Notes: generated by a model from the sequence alone, not told the origin. A stretch of DNA of 36,770 nucleotides from Roseobacter sp. (GCF_024639605.1 NZ_JAHEHZ010000016.1:1-36770), one strand, 5' to 3'; positions 8,067 through 16,334 are shown, counted from the first letter of the stretch. Numbers and translations are program-made.

Positions 8067-8112
8067 ATACCAATTGGTATCCCTTTTATGAAACCAAATG
8101 GTATCATGTCAA
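8067..8112 (-). promoter_or_regulatory. Promoter and paired operators of the ArsR-SRPBCC operon
   Basis: On the minus strand, TTGACA (8107-8112) is a consensus -35 box and ATAAAA/TAAAAG (8083-8089) a -10 box, 17-18 nt apart. The spacer contains ACCAAATGGTAT (8093-8104). A perfect palindrome ATACCAATTGGTAT (8067-8080) lies at the expected transcription start. The palindrome centres are 24 bp apart. Repressor binding at both would block polymerase. Confidence 0.75.
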
Positions 8113-8145
8113 TGGTGGTACTTTTCTTTGTGCCGGCGCGGTGAG

Positions 8146-8793
8146 TCAGAAAGGGGCTTTGGCCCTTATTTTCATGGACCGACCGCCCTGAGGGTGTTTG
8201 AACCGCAGCTCTTCGCTGTGCAGCATCAGGCGCGGAAAATCGCGCGCGGGACCGGTGGCGTAGAAGGGGTCTCCCAGAATCGGGTGACCGAGGCTGAGCA
8301 TATGCACGCGCAGCTGATGGCTGCGTCCGGTCCTTGGGTGCAGGCGCATACGGGCGGTGTCGCCTTCGTCCTTCAGCACCCGCCAGGCGGTTTGCGCAGG
8401 CTTGCCGTTCTCATGATCCACCATCTGCCGGGGCCGGTTCGGCCAGTCCACGATAAGCGGCAGATCCACCTCGCCGGTCTTTTTCTCCGGCACACCCCAG
8501 ACCCGCGCGACGTAAGCTTTCTGCGTCATGCGCTTTTCGAACTGCAGCCCCAGATGTCGCTGCGCATGGGGTGTGAGCGCAAAGATCATCACGCCCGAGG
8601 TGTCCCGGTCCAGCCTGTGCACCAGCAACGCATCCGGAAAGGCCGCCCGGATGCGCGCCATCAGGCAATCTGCAAGCTCCGGCCCCTTGCCCGGCACCGA
8701 CAACAGGCCCGCAGGCTTGTCCACCAGCAGAACTTCGGCGTCTTCGTGCAGGATGACCAGCGGGTCCTGCGGCGGGCGGTATTGGCTATCCAT
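8146..8793 (-). CDS. rluA: RluA-type pseudouridine synthase
   Basis: A 215-residue pseudouridine synthase very like E. coli RluA, which modifies U746 of 23S rRNA and U32 of several tRNAs. It starts with the RluA-like YRPPQDPLVILHED and LLSVPGKG segments. The catalytic Asp is in HRLDRDTSG, and the RTGRSHQLRVHMLSLGHPIL block follows. There is no S4 domain, as in RluA itself. It lies 48 nt downstream of the DMGDH-like gene on the same strand with no terminator visible between them, so it is probably co-transcribed. A GAGGCGGC ribosome binding site precedes the ATG. Confidence 0.92.
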   Translation of the reverse strand: MDSQYRPPQDPLVILHEDAEVLLVDKPAGLLSVPGKGPELADCLMARIRAAFPDALLVHRLDRDTSGVMIFALTPHAQRHLGLQFEKRMTQKAYVARVWGVPEKKTGEVDLPLIVDWPNRPRQMVDHENGKPAQTAWRVLKDEGDTARMRLHPRTGRSHQLRVHMLSLGHPILGDPFYATGPARDFPRLMLHSEELRFKHPQGGRSMKIRAKAPF

Positions 8794-8841
8794 GCCGCCT
8801 CGTTGCAGAAGACCGCGAGGGTTTCAAGCGTCGTGGCGCGC

Positions 8842-11286
8842 TCAGGCCTTCACCCGCTCCGAATTCGGGTCATACATTGGCTTAAGCGAGGCTTCGGCCT
8901 TCACCCGCGTGCCGGCCACGTCAATATGATACTCCGAGGCCAGAACATCCGCCGCCGCCTCACCCGCGCAGGGCACATAGCCGAGCCCCATAGCCCCGCC
9001 GAGGCTGTGCCCGTAGGCACCCGACGACAGATAGCCCACGATCTTTCCGTCGCGGATCACCGGCTCGTTGTGATAGAGCAGCGGCTCCGGATCCGTCAGG
9101 CGGAACTGCAGCAGGCGCTTTTCGAACCCCGCGTCCTTTTTGCGCAGGACGGCATCGCGCCCGATGAAGTCCGGTTTGTCGGTTTTCACGGCAAACCCCA
9201 GACCGGCCTCCAGCACGTGATCCTCACAGGTAATGTCATGCCCGAAATGCCGGAAGCCTTTCTCAATCCGCGCGCAATCCATCATGTGCATACCGCAAAG
9301 TTTCAGATCCATCTCCTGCCCTGCCGCATGCAGCACCTCAAAGACATGGCCCGCCATATCCGCACTGACATAGACCTCCCAGCCCAGTTCCCCCACGTAG
9401 GTCACGCGGTGTACCCGCGCGAGGCCCAGCCCGATCTCAATTTCCTGCGCCGTGCCAAAGGGGTTGGTCTCATTGGAGAAATCCGCGGGTGACACCGCCT
9501 GCAGCAGTTTGCGCGCATTAGGGCCCATGACCGCCAACACACCCTCGCCGGCGGTCACATCGGTGATCACCACATTGAAGTCTCCTGCGTGCCGCATCAT
9601 CCAGGTCTGATCCGCCAGCCGCGTCGCAGCAGGCGTCACCACCAGATAGGCGGTCTCAGAGAGGCGCGTGACCGTGACATCCGCTTCGATCCCGCCGCGC
9701 ACATTCAGAAACTGCGTATATACGATTTTCCCCGACGGCACGTCATATTGCCCGCCCCCGATGTGGTTCAAAAAGGCCGTGGCGTCGCGCCCTTCTACCC
9801 GGATTTTACCGAAGGACGACATGTCATACATGCCAACGTTGGTACGGATCGCTGTGAGCTCTGCCGCGACGTTGTCAAAGAAGTTCTGACGCTTCCATGA
9901 ATAGGCATATTCCGGTGTCTGACCGGGTGCAGCGAACCAGTTGGCACGCTCCCAGCCCGCAAGTTCGCCCATTACGGCTCCCTCGTTCAGCAGATGCTGA
10001 TGAAACGGTGTGCGCCGCACGCCCCGCGCTGTCGCCTTCTGCCGGTAGGGGTAGTGATCCGCGTAAAGCAGGCCAAGCGTCTCTCTGGAGCGCTCGAAAA
10101 GATATGTTTTATTGCCCTGGAAAGGCTGCATCCGGGTGATGTCCACATCGCCCAGATCAAAGGGCTTATTCCCGTCTTCCATCCACTGCGCCAGCGCCAT
10201 CCCGGCTCCGCCCGCAGACTGTATCCCGATAGAGTTGAAGCCCGCCGCGACCCAGAAGTTATCAAGCTCGGGTGCCAGACCCAGATGATAGGCATCATCC
10301 GGCGTAAAGCTTTCCGGCCCGTTGAAAAACGTATGGATGCCCGCCTCGGCCAGCATCGGCATCCGCTCGACCGCCGCTTCGAGGATGGGTTCAAAATGGT
10401 CGAAATCCTCCGGCAGCTGGTCAAATTCAAACTCCGGCGGGATGCCGTTCATCGCCCAGGGTTTGGCGTTGGGCTCAAAGGCCCCGAGCAGCATTTTGCC
10501 CGCGTCTTCTTTGTAATAGGCGCATTCATCGGGCACCCGCAGGACAGGCATCTGGCTCAGCCCGGCAATGGCTTCGGTGACGATATAGAAATGCTCGCAG
10601 GCATGCAGGGGCACATTCACACCAGCCATGCGCCCGACTTCATGGCCCCACATGCCACCGCAGTTCACAACCATATCAGCAGCAGTAAAACCGGTCACGC
10701 CGCCCTGCTCCCAGTCTGCACCGGTGACCCGCCGGCCCTCGCGGCGAATACCGGTCACGCATGTGCGCTCCAGAACCTGCGCACCCCGCTGACGCGCCCC
10801 TTTGGCCAGCGCCAGGGCGATATTCGCGGGATCTCCCTGCCCGTCCTTTTCCAGATAGACCCCACCCGTGACGCCTTTGATATTCAGGTGTGCGTAGCGG
10901 TCTTTAACCTCAGCAGGGGAGATCTCCTCGACCACGACACCAAAAGCCCGCGCCATGGCCGCCTGGCGGTTGATCTCCTCGCGGCGTTCTTCGGTCAGCG
11001 CAACAGTGATCGAGCCCACGCGCCGGAACCCGGTCGCCACGCCCGTTTCTTCTTCAAGGCTGCCGTACAGCTCCTGGCTGTATTTCGCGAGCTTCGTCAT
11101 ATTGGCCGTCGCGCGCAGCTGTGCGATCAGCCCGGCCGCATGCCATGTGGTACCAGAAGTCAGCTGTTTACGCTCCAGCAAAACCACATCTTTCCATCCC
11201 AGCTTTGTCAGATGATAGGCCACGGAACACCCGATGACCCCACCACCGATGATGACGACCCGGGCGTGAGAAGGAGGCAATGCCAT
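8842..11286 (-). CDS. Dimethylglycine/sarcosine dehydrogenase-like flavoprotein, FAD domain fused to GcvT
   Basis: An 814-residue enzyme expected to oxidatively demethylate an N-methylated glycine, passing the one-carbon unit to tetrahydrofolate or releasing formaldehyde. The N-terminal DAO-type FAD domain (about 9-370) begins with VVIIGGGVIGCS. It has His49 in TWHAAG, the position that carries covalent FAD in mammalian DMGDH. An FAO_M-type linker (about 375-430) follows, then the GcvT aminomethyltransferase N- and C-terminal domains (about 435-800). The gene follows the homocysteine methyltransferase by 12 nt, with AAAGGAA as ribosome binding site. It is the second such enzyme in the operon. 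The exact substrate is not determined by sequence. Confidence 0.9.
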   Translation of the reverse strand: MALPPSHARVVIIGGGVIGCSVAYHLTKLGWKDVVLLERKQLTSGTTWHAAGLIAQLRATANMTKLAKYSQELYGSLEEETGVATGFRRVGSITVALTEERREEINRQAAMARAFGVVVEEISPAEVKDRYAHLNIKGVTGGVYLEKDGQGDPANIALALAKGARQRGAQVLERTCVTGIRREGRRVTGADWEQGGVTGFTAADMVVNCGGMWGHEVGRMAGVNVPLHACEHFYIVTEAIAGLSQMPVLRVPDECAYYKEDAGKMLLGAFEPNAKPWAMNGIPPEFEFDQLPEDFDHFEPILEAAVERMPMLAEAGIHTFFNGPESFTPDDAYHLGLAPELDNFWVAAGFNSIGIQSAGGAGMALAQWMEDGNKPFDLGDVDITRMQPFQGNKTYLFERSRETLGLLYADHYPYRQKATARGVRRTPFHQHLLNEGAVMGELAGWERANWFAAPGQTPEYAYSWKRQNFFDNVAAELTAIRTNVGMYDMSSFGKIRVEGRDATAFLNHIGGGQYDVPSGKIVYTQFLNVRGGIEADVTVTRLSETAYLVVTPAATRLADQTWMMRHAGDFNVVITDVTAGEGVLAVMGPNARKLLQAVSPADFSNETNPFGTAQEIEIGLGLARVHRVTYVGELGWEVYVSADMAGHVFEVLHAAGQEMDLKLCGMHMMDCARIEKGFRHFGHDITCEDHVLEAGLGFAVKTDKPDFIGRDAVLRKKDAGFEKRLLQFRLTDPEPLLYHNEPVIRDGKIVGYLSSGAYGHSLGGAMGLGYVPCAGEAAADVLASEYHIDVAGTRVKAEASLKPMYDPNSERVKA

Positions 11287-11298
11287 ATACCGGTTCCT

Positions 11299-12189
11299 TT
11301 AAACGATTTTGTGTCCGGCTGCTTTCAGCCGGTGTGCGATTTCGGCGATATGCGCAGGGCTGACCTCGCAGCACCCGCCGACAATCGTGGCCCCGCTGCC
11401 GACCCATTCCATGACATATCCGGCATAGGCGCGCGGCCCCATATCCCTGCGCATCTCCAGTGAGTCGACCGTTGGTTTATCTTTCAGAAAGTCCTGCGTG
11501 ATCTGCACAAATCCGTTGGCATAACCGCCATAAGGTTTGCCAGTCTGCGCCACCACAGGCAGGCCCTTTGTGATGGCCTCGGGTGCTGAGCAGTTGATCA
11601 GCACGGCATCCGCCTCGCCGGCCACTTCGAGGGCCGCCTCAAGCGGCTCGCCCGAGCGCAGCATGCTACCGTCGCTGTCCGAGACGGTCAGTGACATCCA
11701 TACGGGCAGCCCGGTCTCGCGTGCACCTTTCAGCGCATCCCGCGCCATTGCCACGGAAGCGACCGTTTCCAGCAGCAGTAAATCACAATGCGGGGCCAGC
11801 AGATGCGCCACCTCGGCCAACAGCGGCACCGCGGTCTGCGACACCGGGTGCAGGTCCGGCCGGTAGCTGGCACGGAGCGGACCGATCGAGCCTGCAATAC
11901 GTCCGCTGCCATGAGCGTCGCGGGCCGCTTTGGCTTCGGCAATCGCCAGCCCGTGCAATTCGGCAAACCTGCCTTCCATGCCGGTGCCCGCGAGACGATC
12001 GTGGTGCACAGCATAGCTGTTGGTGGTGGCCACCGTCGCGCCGGCGGAAAAGTAATCCTCATGCACCTGCTGCACGAGGCCGGGGTGATCCGACATGACC
12101 TGGGTGGACCAGAGCGCCGTCGGCCTGTCACCGGCCCGGTGCACCAGTTCCTGACCCATGCCGCCGTCCAGAAGGGTAATCGCGGTCAT
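11299..12189 (-). CDS. Homocysteine S-methyltransferase family protein (betaine-homocysteine methyltransferase-like)
   Basis: A 296-residue zinc-dependent methyltransferase of the S-methyl_trans family. The three zinc ligands are visible: Cys200 in LINCSAP and Cys273-Cys274 in GGCCEV. The N-terminus LLDGGMGQEL is typical. Members move a methyl group from betaine, S-methylmethionine or a related donor to homocysteine, giving methionine. Its position between two dimethylglycine-dehydrogenase-like genes points to glycine betaine as donor, giving dimethylglycine. S-methylmethionine or DMSP remain possible. Its ATG overlaps the upstream stop codon (ATGA). Confidence 0.88.
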   Translation of the reverse strand: MTAITLLDGGMGQELVHRAGDRPTALWSTQVMSDHPGLVQQVHEDYFSAGATVATTNSYAVHHDRLAGTGMEGRFAELHGLAIAEAKAARDAHGSGRIAGSIGPLRASYRPDLHPVSQTAVPLLAEVAHLLAPHCDLLLLETVASVAMARDALKGARETGLPVWMSLTVSDSDGSMLRSGEPLEAALEVAGEADAVLINCSAPEAITKGLPVVAQTGKPYGGYANGFVQITQDFLKDKPTVDSLEMRRDMGPRAYAGYVMEWVGSGATIVGGCCEVSPAHIAEIAHRLKAAGHKIV

Positions 12190-14633
12190 GCCCGGATCCG
12201 TTCATTCGCCGGATCCCAGAGCGGCTGATCATCCTGCACCACTGCACGACGGCGCTGGCCAAAAATCTCAACCTCGACCTCGGTTCCCGGTACGGTCAGC
12301 TCTTTGCGCAGCATGCCCAGCGCCACGGATTTTCCGACCCGGTAGCCCCAGTCACCCGAGGTGGTTTCCCCGACAACCTCGCCGTCATGGAAAAGCGGCG
12401 CCATATAGGGCGCGTCCTGATCACCGGCATCGACCACCAGCGTCACGAACTGCTTTTTGCTGCCCTGTTGCTTTTCGTTCAGCAGCGCCTGTTTGCCCGG
12501 GAAATCCTGAGGTTTGTCGAAGCGGATGAAGCGTTCCATTCCTGCTTCGAGCAATGAGTAATCCGTGGAGAGATCGCCCTTCCAGGCGCGGTATCCCTTC
12601 TCAATCCGCATGGAATTGAGCGCATACATGCCAAAAGGTACCGCACCCGCCCCCAGAACCGCATCATAAAGCGCCGGGATATCGGCATTGGCGGCATGGA
12701 TTTCCCAGCCAAGCTCTCCGGCAAAGGAGACCCGCGCCAGCGCGCAACCAATGCCGGAAACGGTCGCAGGCTGCACCGAGAGCCAGCGCGCGCTCAGATC
12801 GGCCCTGGTCCCGATCTTCTCAAACAGGGTGCGCGCGTCAGGGCCCGTGACGATCAGCGTACTGTACTCTGTTGTATGGTCCGTGAGGGACAGCCTTTCC
12901 GGCAGATTGCGGCCCAGCACATCGTAATCGTGCCACTGTGCGGTCGCGGCCGTGATCAGCGTGAATTCATCCTCACCATGCCGCATCACCGACATCTCGG
13001 TCAGCACCCGACCGCGGCTGTCCGGGAAATAGGCAAGGTTCATGCGCCCGGTCTGCGGCAGAGCCCCGGCGATCAGGCCGCTGAGATACTCCGCCGCCCC
13101 TTCGCCCGAGAGATTGAACCGCGAAAAGCCAGGCAGATCCAGCACACCGACCCCGTCGCGCACGGCCTCGACCTCTTCTTTGACACGCGGTGCCCAGGGG
13201 CCGTTGCGGTCCCATGTCTGTGTGGCATCTTCGGAGGTATCATCACCAGGTTTCGCAAACCAGTTTGCGCGTTCCCAGCCATTATAGGCCCCCATCTGAC
13301 CGCCCAGTTCGCGGATTTTCGCATCCACCGGCGATAGCTTTTTGTTACGACCCGCAGGCCATTCGTGATGCGGGAAATGCATGGCGTATTCGTGGCCATA
13401 GGTTTCCAGCGCCTTGGACAGGCAATAATCATGGTCCGTATAATCCGTGTAGCGGCGCGGATCACAGGCCCACATATCAAGCTCAGTCTCGCCATGCATG
13501 ATCCATTCCGACAAGACCTTGCCCGCACCGCCGCCCTGGGCAATCCCGAAGGTAAAGGAATGTCCCTCAAAGGCGTTTTTGACTCCCGGCATCGGGCCAA
13601 TCATCGGCAAGCCGTCCGGGGCATAGGCGATGGGTCCGTTGATGTTGCGCCCCACACCGGCCTCCGCCAGCAGCGGCAGCCGCGCCATCGCATCCTCGAT
13701 GTAGTACTCCAGCCGCTCCAGATCGTCGGGATAAAGCTGGAAGCTGAAATCCTCCGGCATCGGATCGTCCGGCGTGACCCAGTGCGCTTTGCAGTTGCGC
13801 TCATAAGGGCCCAGGTTCAGGCCGTTTTTCTCCTGCCGAAGATAGTACGAGACATCAACGTCACGCAGCAGCGCGATCTTGCGGCCGTTTTCCTTGGTCC
13901 AGGCTTCAAGCTCCGGCACCGGTTCCGTCAGGAAATACTGGTGCGACATCACAACCATCGGCACCGTCCGCCCGCCGAAAGGTCTGAACATCTCGCCGAT
14001 GCGCTGCGCGTAATAGCCTGCGCAGTTCACCACATATTCGCAGCGGATATCGCCCTTGTCGGTCTTTACGATCCATTCGTCGCCGTCGCGCTCCATCCCC
14101 GTTACCGGGCAGAAACGTTCAATCCGACCGCCGGCATCCCGCGCTCCCTTGGCCAGCGCCTGGGTCAGCTGTGCAGGGTCGATATCCCCGTCCAGCGGGT
14201 CCCACATGCCGCCTTCAAGGTCATGCGTTTCCATGAAGGGGTTGTATTGCAGCAATTCTTCGGGCGTGCAGATGTCCATCTGCAGACCCTGATACCGGCC
14301 CATGCCCGCGACCCGTTCAAATTCCAGCATCCGCTCTTTGCTGTGCGCCAGCCGCACCGAGCCGCTGACATGATAGTTCATGGGATAGCCGACGTCCTCG
14401 CCCAGCGTGCGGTACATTTCAGCCGAATACCGCTGCATGTTCATCACCGCCCAGGAGCCGGCAAAGTTCGGCACATTGCCCGCCGCGTGCCAGGTCGATC
14501 CCGCCGTCAGCTCGTTTTTCTCCAGCAGCACGCAGTCTTTCCAGCCCGCTTTCGCCAGATGATAGAGTGTCGAGGTGCCCACAACTCCGCCGCCGATAAT
14601 GACGACCCGTGCCGTCGTTGGAAATTCTGCCAT
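12186..14633 (-). CDS. Dimethylglycine/sarcosine dehydrogenase-like flavoprotein, second paralogue
   Basis: An 815-residue paralogue of the enzyme at 8842-11286 with the same architecture: an FAD-binding DAO domain (VVIIGGGVVGTS near residue 10, His49 in TWHAAG), a central linker, and GcvT N- and C-terminal domains. The substrate-facing region differs from its neighbour: WHAAGNVPNFAGSW here, WHAAGLIAQLRATA there. This suggests that the two act on different N-methyl substrates, for example dimethylglycine and sarcosine. It begins 12 nt after the GFA gene with GGGAG as ribosome binding site, and its stop overlaps the methyltransferase start. Confidence 0.9.
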   Translation of the reverse strand: MAEFPTTARVVIIGGGVVGTSTLYHLAKAGWKDCVLLEKNELTAGSTWHAAGNVPNFAGSWAVMNMQRYSAEMYRTLGEDVGYPMNYHVSGSVRLAHSKERMLEFERVAGMGRYQGLQMDICTPEELLQYNPFMETHDLEGGMWDPLDGDIDPAQLTQALAKGARDAGGRIERFCPVTGMERDGDEWIVKTDKGDIRCEYVVNCAGYYAQRIGEMFRPFGGRTVPMVVMSHQYFLTEPVPELEAWTKENGRKIALLRDVDVSYYLRQEKNGLNLGPYERNCKAHWVTPDDPMPEDFSFQLYPDDLERLEYYIEDAMARLPLLAEAGVGRNINGPIAYAPDGLPMIGPMPGVKNAFEGHSFTFGIAQGGGAGKVLSEWIMHGETELDMWACDPRRYTDYTDHDYCLSKALETYGHEYAMHFPHHEWPAGRNKKLSPVDAKIRELGGQMGAYNGWERANWFAKPGDDTSEDATQTWDRNGPWAPRVKEEVEAVRDGVGVLDLPGFSRFNLSGEGAAEYLSGLIAGALPQTGRMNLAYFPDSRGRVLTEMSVMRHGEDEFTLITAATAQWHDYDVLGRNLPERLSLTDHTTEYSTLIVTGPDARTLFEKIGTRADLSARWLSVQPATVSGIGCALARVSFAGELGWEIHAANADIPALYDAVLGAGAVPFGMYALNSMRIEKGYRAWKGDLSTDYSLLEAGMERFIRFDKPQDFPGKQALLNEKQQGSKKQFVTLVVDAGDQDAPYMAPLFHDGEVVGETTSGDWGYRVGKSVALGMLRKELTVPGTEVEVEIFGQRRRAVVQDDQPLWDPANERIRA

Positions 14634-14645
14634 GTCCCGTGCTCC

Positions 14646-15020
14646 CTAAGTGTCGTGCTGCGGAAGATCATCCGCGATGTCGTAGTAATCGCCCTTATCG
14701 GCGACAAAGATGTGCTTTTCGATTTTCAGCCCCGAGCCTGCGTCGAGCGTCCCCAGGCCAAAGCTGATCGAGCTTTCCGCATTGTGTTTCCAGAACAGAA
14801 AACTGCCGCAGGTCGCGCAGAACCCGCGCTTTGCGAAATCGCTTGAGGCATACCACGTTACGGGTCCGCTGATGCGTATATCGCTGTCTTCCGTGACCGC
14901 TGCGGCCCAGAAATTGCCCGCTTGTCTGCGGCACTGGCCGCAGTGGCAGTACGAGGTGCTGCGCACCGGGCCGGTGACCTCAAAGCTGATTTTACGGCAA
15001 TTACAGGACCCTTTAATCAT
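14646..15020 (-). CDS. GFA (CENP-V/glutathione-dependent formaldehyde-activating) family protein
   Basis: A 124-residue zinc protein of the GFA family. The seven cysteines of the family are all present: Cys6 and Cys8 (CNC), Cys25, Cys27 and Cys30 (CHCGQC), and Cys68 and Cys71 (CATC). Family members bind glutathione, and the founding member accelerates formaldehyde-glutathione adduct formation. In this operon, whose neighbours can release formaldehyde from N-methyl groups, a role in capturing formaldehyde is a reasonable inference. Its start overlaps the LysE stop (ATGA). Confidence 0.9.
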   Translation of the reverse strand: MIKGSCNCRKISFEVTGPVRSTSYCHCGQCRRQAGNFWAAAVTEDSDIRISGPVTWYASSDFAKRGFCATCGSFLFWKHNAESSISFGLGTLDAGSGLKIEKHIFVADKGDYYDIADDLPQHDT

Positions 15021-15640
15021 GATGCACGTTCCGGTGTGGCCGATGCGCCAAGCAGCAACCCGTAGACTATGAAACAGCCCGCCAGCAGCCTGCGCACCCA
15101 GACGTTAAAGACCGCGCCGATGGCCGCACGGCCCAGCCCCGCACCCAGCAGCGTAAAGCCGGTGTAACTGATCGCCGTGAGCGTCAACGCAGTGGGCACG
15201 ATCACGACCATCTGATCCGTTACCGGCACGTCGGGCTGCACAAACTGCGAAAAGGCCGCGAGATAGCCTGCGACGCTTTTGGGATTTATCGTGGCGATGG
15301 CAAACGCGCGCAGAAAGACCGAAGACGCCGGGCGATCAGCCAGCACAACCCGTTTGCGCGCATTCATCCAGCCGCGAACACCCATCCAGATCAGAAACCC
15401 CGCGCCGACCAGCTTTGCCACAAAGAACCCTGTCGGCGAGGCCGCGATCAGCGCCGTGACGCCGAGGGCAGAAAGCATCAGGAAAAGGCTCGCCTGGGTC
15501 AGAATCGCCAGAATCCCTGGCAGCGACCGGCGCAGCCCGAGCGTCATGCCGTTATTGATACAGTTCACCGCATTGGGGCCGGGCGTTGTCACAAAGACAA
15601 TCCAGAACAGCGCGAATATGCTCCAGGCCTCGAAACTCAT
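15017..15640 (-). CDS. LysE/RhtB family exporter
   Basis: A 207-residue inner-membrane protein of the LysE/RhtB amino-acid exporter family, with about six hydrophobic segments. The typical N-terminal signature is present (FVTTPGPNAVNCINNGMTLG). Such proteins export amino acids or related small molecules. In this operon it could relieve build-up of a product such as glycine, methionine or homoserine-like compounds, but the substrate is not known. It starts 1 nt after the regulator's stop and overlaps the GFA gene by 4 nt. Confidence 0.92.
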   Translation of the reverse strand: MSFEAWSIFALFWIVFVTTPGPNAVNCINNGMTLGLRRSLPGILAILTQASLFLMLSALGVTALIAASPTGFFVAKLVGAGFLIWMGVRGWMNARKRVVLADRPASSVFLRAFAIATINPKSVAGYLAAFSQFVQPDVPVTDQMVVIVPTALTLTAISYTGFTLLGAGLGRAAIGAVFNVWVRRLLAGCFIVYGLLLGASATPERAS

Positions 15641-15641
15641 G

Positions 15642-16214
15642 TCAGTAGACCGGCGGCGCGATGACCCAGATGGCCACGGCGGGTTCTGAGGACGGGTTGG
15701 ACCAGCGAAAAGCCTCGCCCCGGATGCGGAAACTGTCGCCGGCCTTTACCGAATGTTCAGCGCCCGCGATCCACAAATCAAGCTGTCCCGAGACCATGTA
15801 CCCCACCTCCTGAGTTGGCCGTGTCACCGGTGTGGTGATGCAGCTTTTCGGCTCAAACGTGGAATGCACCATCTCAAAGTCATCTGTGAGATCTGGCGAC
15901 AAAAGCTCTTCGACGAGGCCCGCAATCTTTGATCCGATGGGCCGGCGCGCGTCCGAGCGTACGATATGGCCCGCCTCATGCGCCGGTGCCGCCGCGTGCC
16001 GGAACAACATCGAGACCGGCACTTCCAGCACGGAGGCAATCTGGCGCAGATCGGTGATCGATGGCTCCGATTTGTCGCGCTCAACCTGGCTCAGCCAACC
16101 GACGGACCGCCCCAGAACGCCGGAGAGACCGGACAGTGTCAGCCCGCGCGCCTTGCGCAGCGCACGCAGGTCCGCACCGAGAGTGGCTGGTTGATCTGGC
16201 AGGCTGTGGCGCAT
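15642..16214 (-). CDS. XRE-family regulator with C-terminal cupin domain
   Basis: A 190-residue regulator and first gene of the seven-gene leftward operon. The N-terminal XRE helix-turn-helix (about 13-68) includes LRKARGLTLSGLSGVLGRS and the conserved LSQVERDKSEPSI turn. The C-terminal cupin (about 115-187) probably binds the effector. Such XRE-cupin proteins often control amine or amino-acid use genes. Leading its own operon, it is likely autoregulatory; a GTGAAAA/TTTTCAC dyad about 50-75 nt upstream is a candidate operator. The effector is unknown. Confidence 0.93.
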   Translation of the reverse strand: MRHSLPDQPATLGADLRALRKARGLTLSGLSGVLGRSVGWLSQVERDKSEPSITDLRQIASVLEVPVSMLFRHAAAPAHEAGHIVRSDARRPIGSKIAGLVEELLSPDLTDDFEMVHSTFEPKSCITTPVTRPTQEVGYMVSGQLDLWIAGAEHSVKAGDSFRIRGEAFRWSNPSSEPAVAIWVIAPPVY

Positions 16215-16224
16215 CTGTCCCGTC

Positions 16225-16288
16225 GTGAAAATCTTGTCGTATTTTTCAGCCTGCGTGAGTCTGGTGAAAAAATCCAGAGAATTTTCAC
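16225..16288 (-). promoter_or_regulatory. Candidate operator region of the XRE-led operon
   Basis: GTGAAAA (16264-16270) and its inverse TTTTCAC (16282-16288) form a dyad with an 11-bp centre. A third copy of GTGAAAA lies at about 16225-16231, just before the regulator's ATG. Three copies of one 7-mer in 64 bp upstream of an autogenous-type XRE gene suggest a binding array. No -10/-35 pair could be assigned with confidence. Confidence 0.5.
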
Positions 16289-16312
16289 GGGTTGAAGAGT
16301 TTTTTTGCGCGG

Positions 16313-16332
16313 GCCCGGGCCGGGACCCGGGC
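16313..16332 (-). other. Strong GC hairpin after the fRMsr gene
   Basis: GCCCGGG (16313-16319) pairs with CCCGGGC (16326-16332) around a 6-nt loop, just after the stop of the GAF-domain gene on the minus strand. A run of A rather than T follows in the direction of transcription, so it does not meet the pattern of an intrinsic terminator. It may stabilise the 3' end or pause polymerase. Confidence 0.4.
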
Positions 16333-16334
16333 GT

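Noticed and set aside
8098-9492. Long plus-strand open frame (464 codons) across rluA and the DMGDH-like gene
   Set aside because: It is antisense to two clear genes, is rich in Arg, His, Gln and Pro, and has no family-like motif. This is typical of shadow frames in GC-rich DNA.
9994-11463. Plus-strand open frame of 489 codons opposite the DMGDH-like and methyltransferase genes
   Set aside because: Antisense shadow with no recognisable domain; the minus strand encodes complete enzymes here.
13365-14846. Plus-strand open frame of 493 codons opposite the second DMGDH-like gene
   Set aside because: Antisense shadow; the sequence is biased to His and Arg and shows no domain pattern.
16215-16334. 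SAM, SAH or glycine riboswitch before the demethylation operon
   Set aside because: The space upstream of the regulator is only about 120 nt and holds simple GTGAAAA repeats and one GC hairpin; no riboswitch core was recognised.
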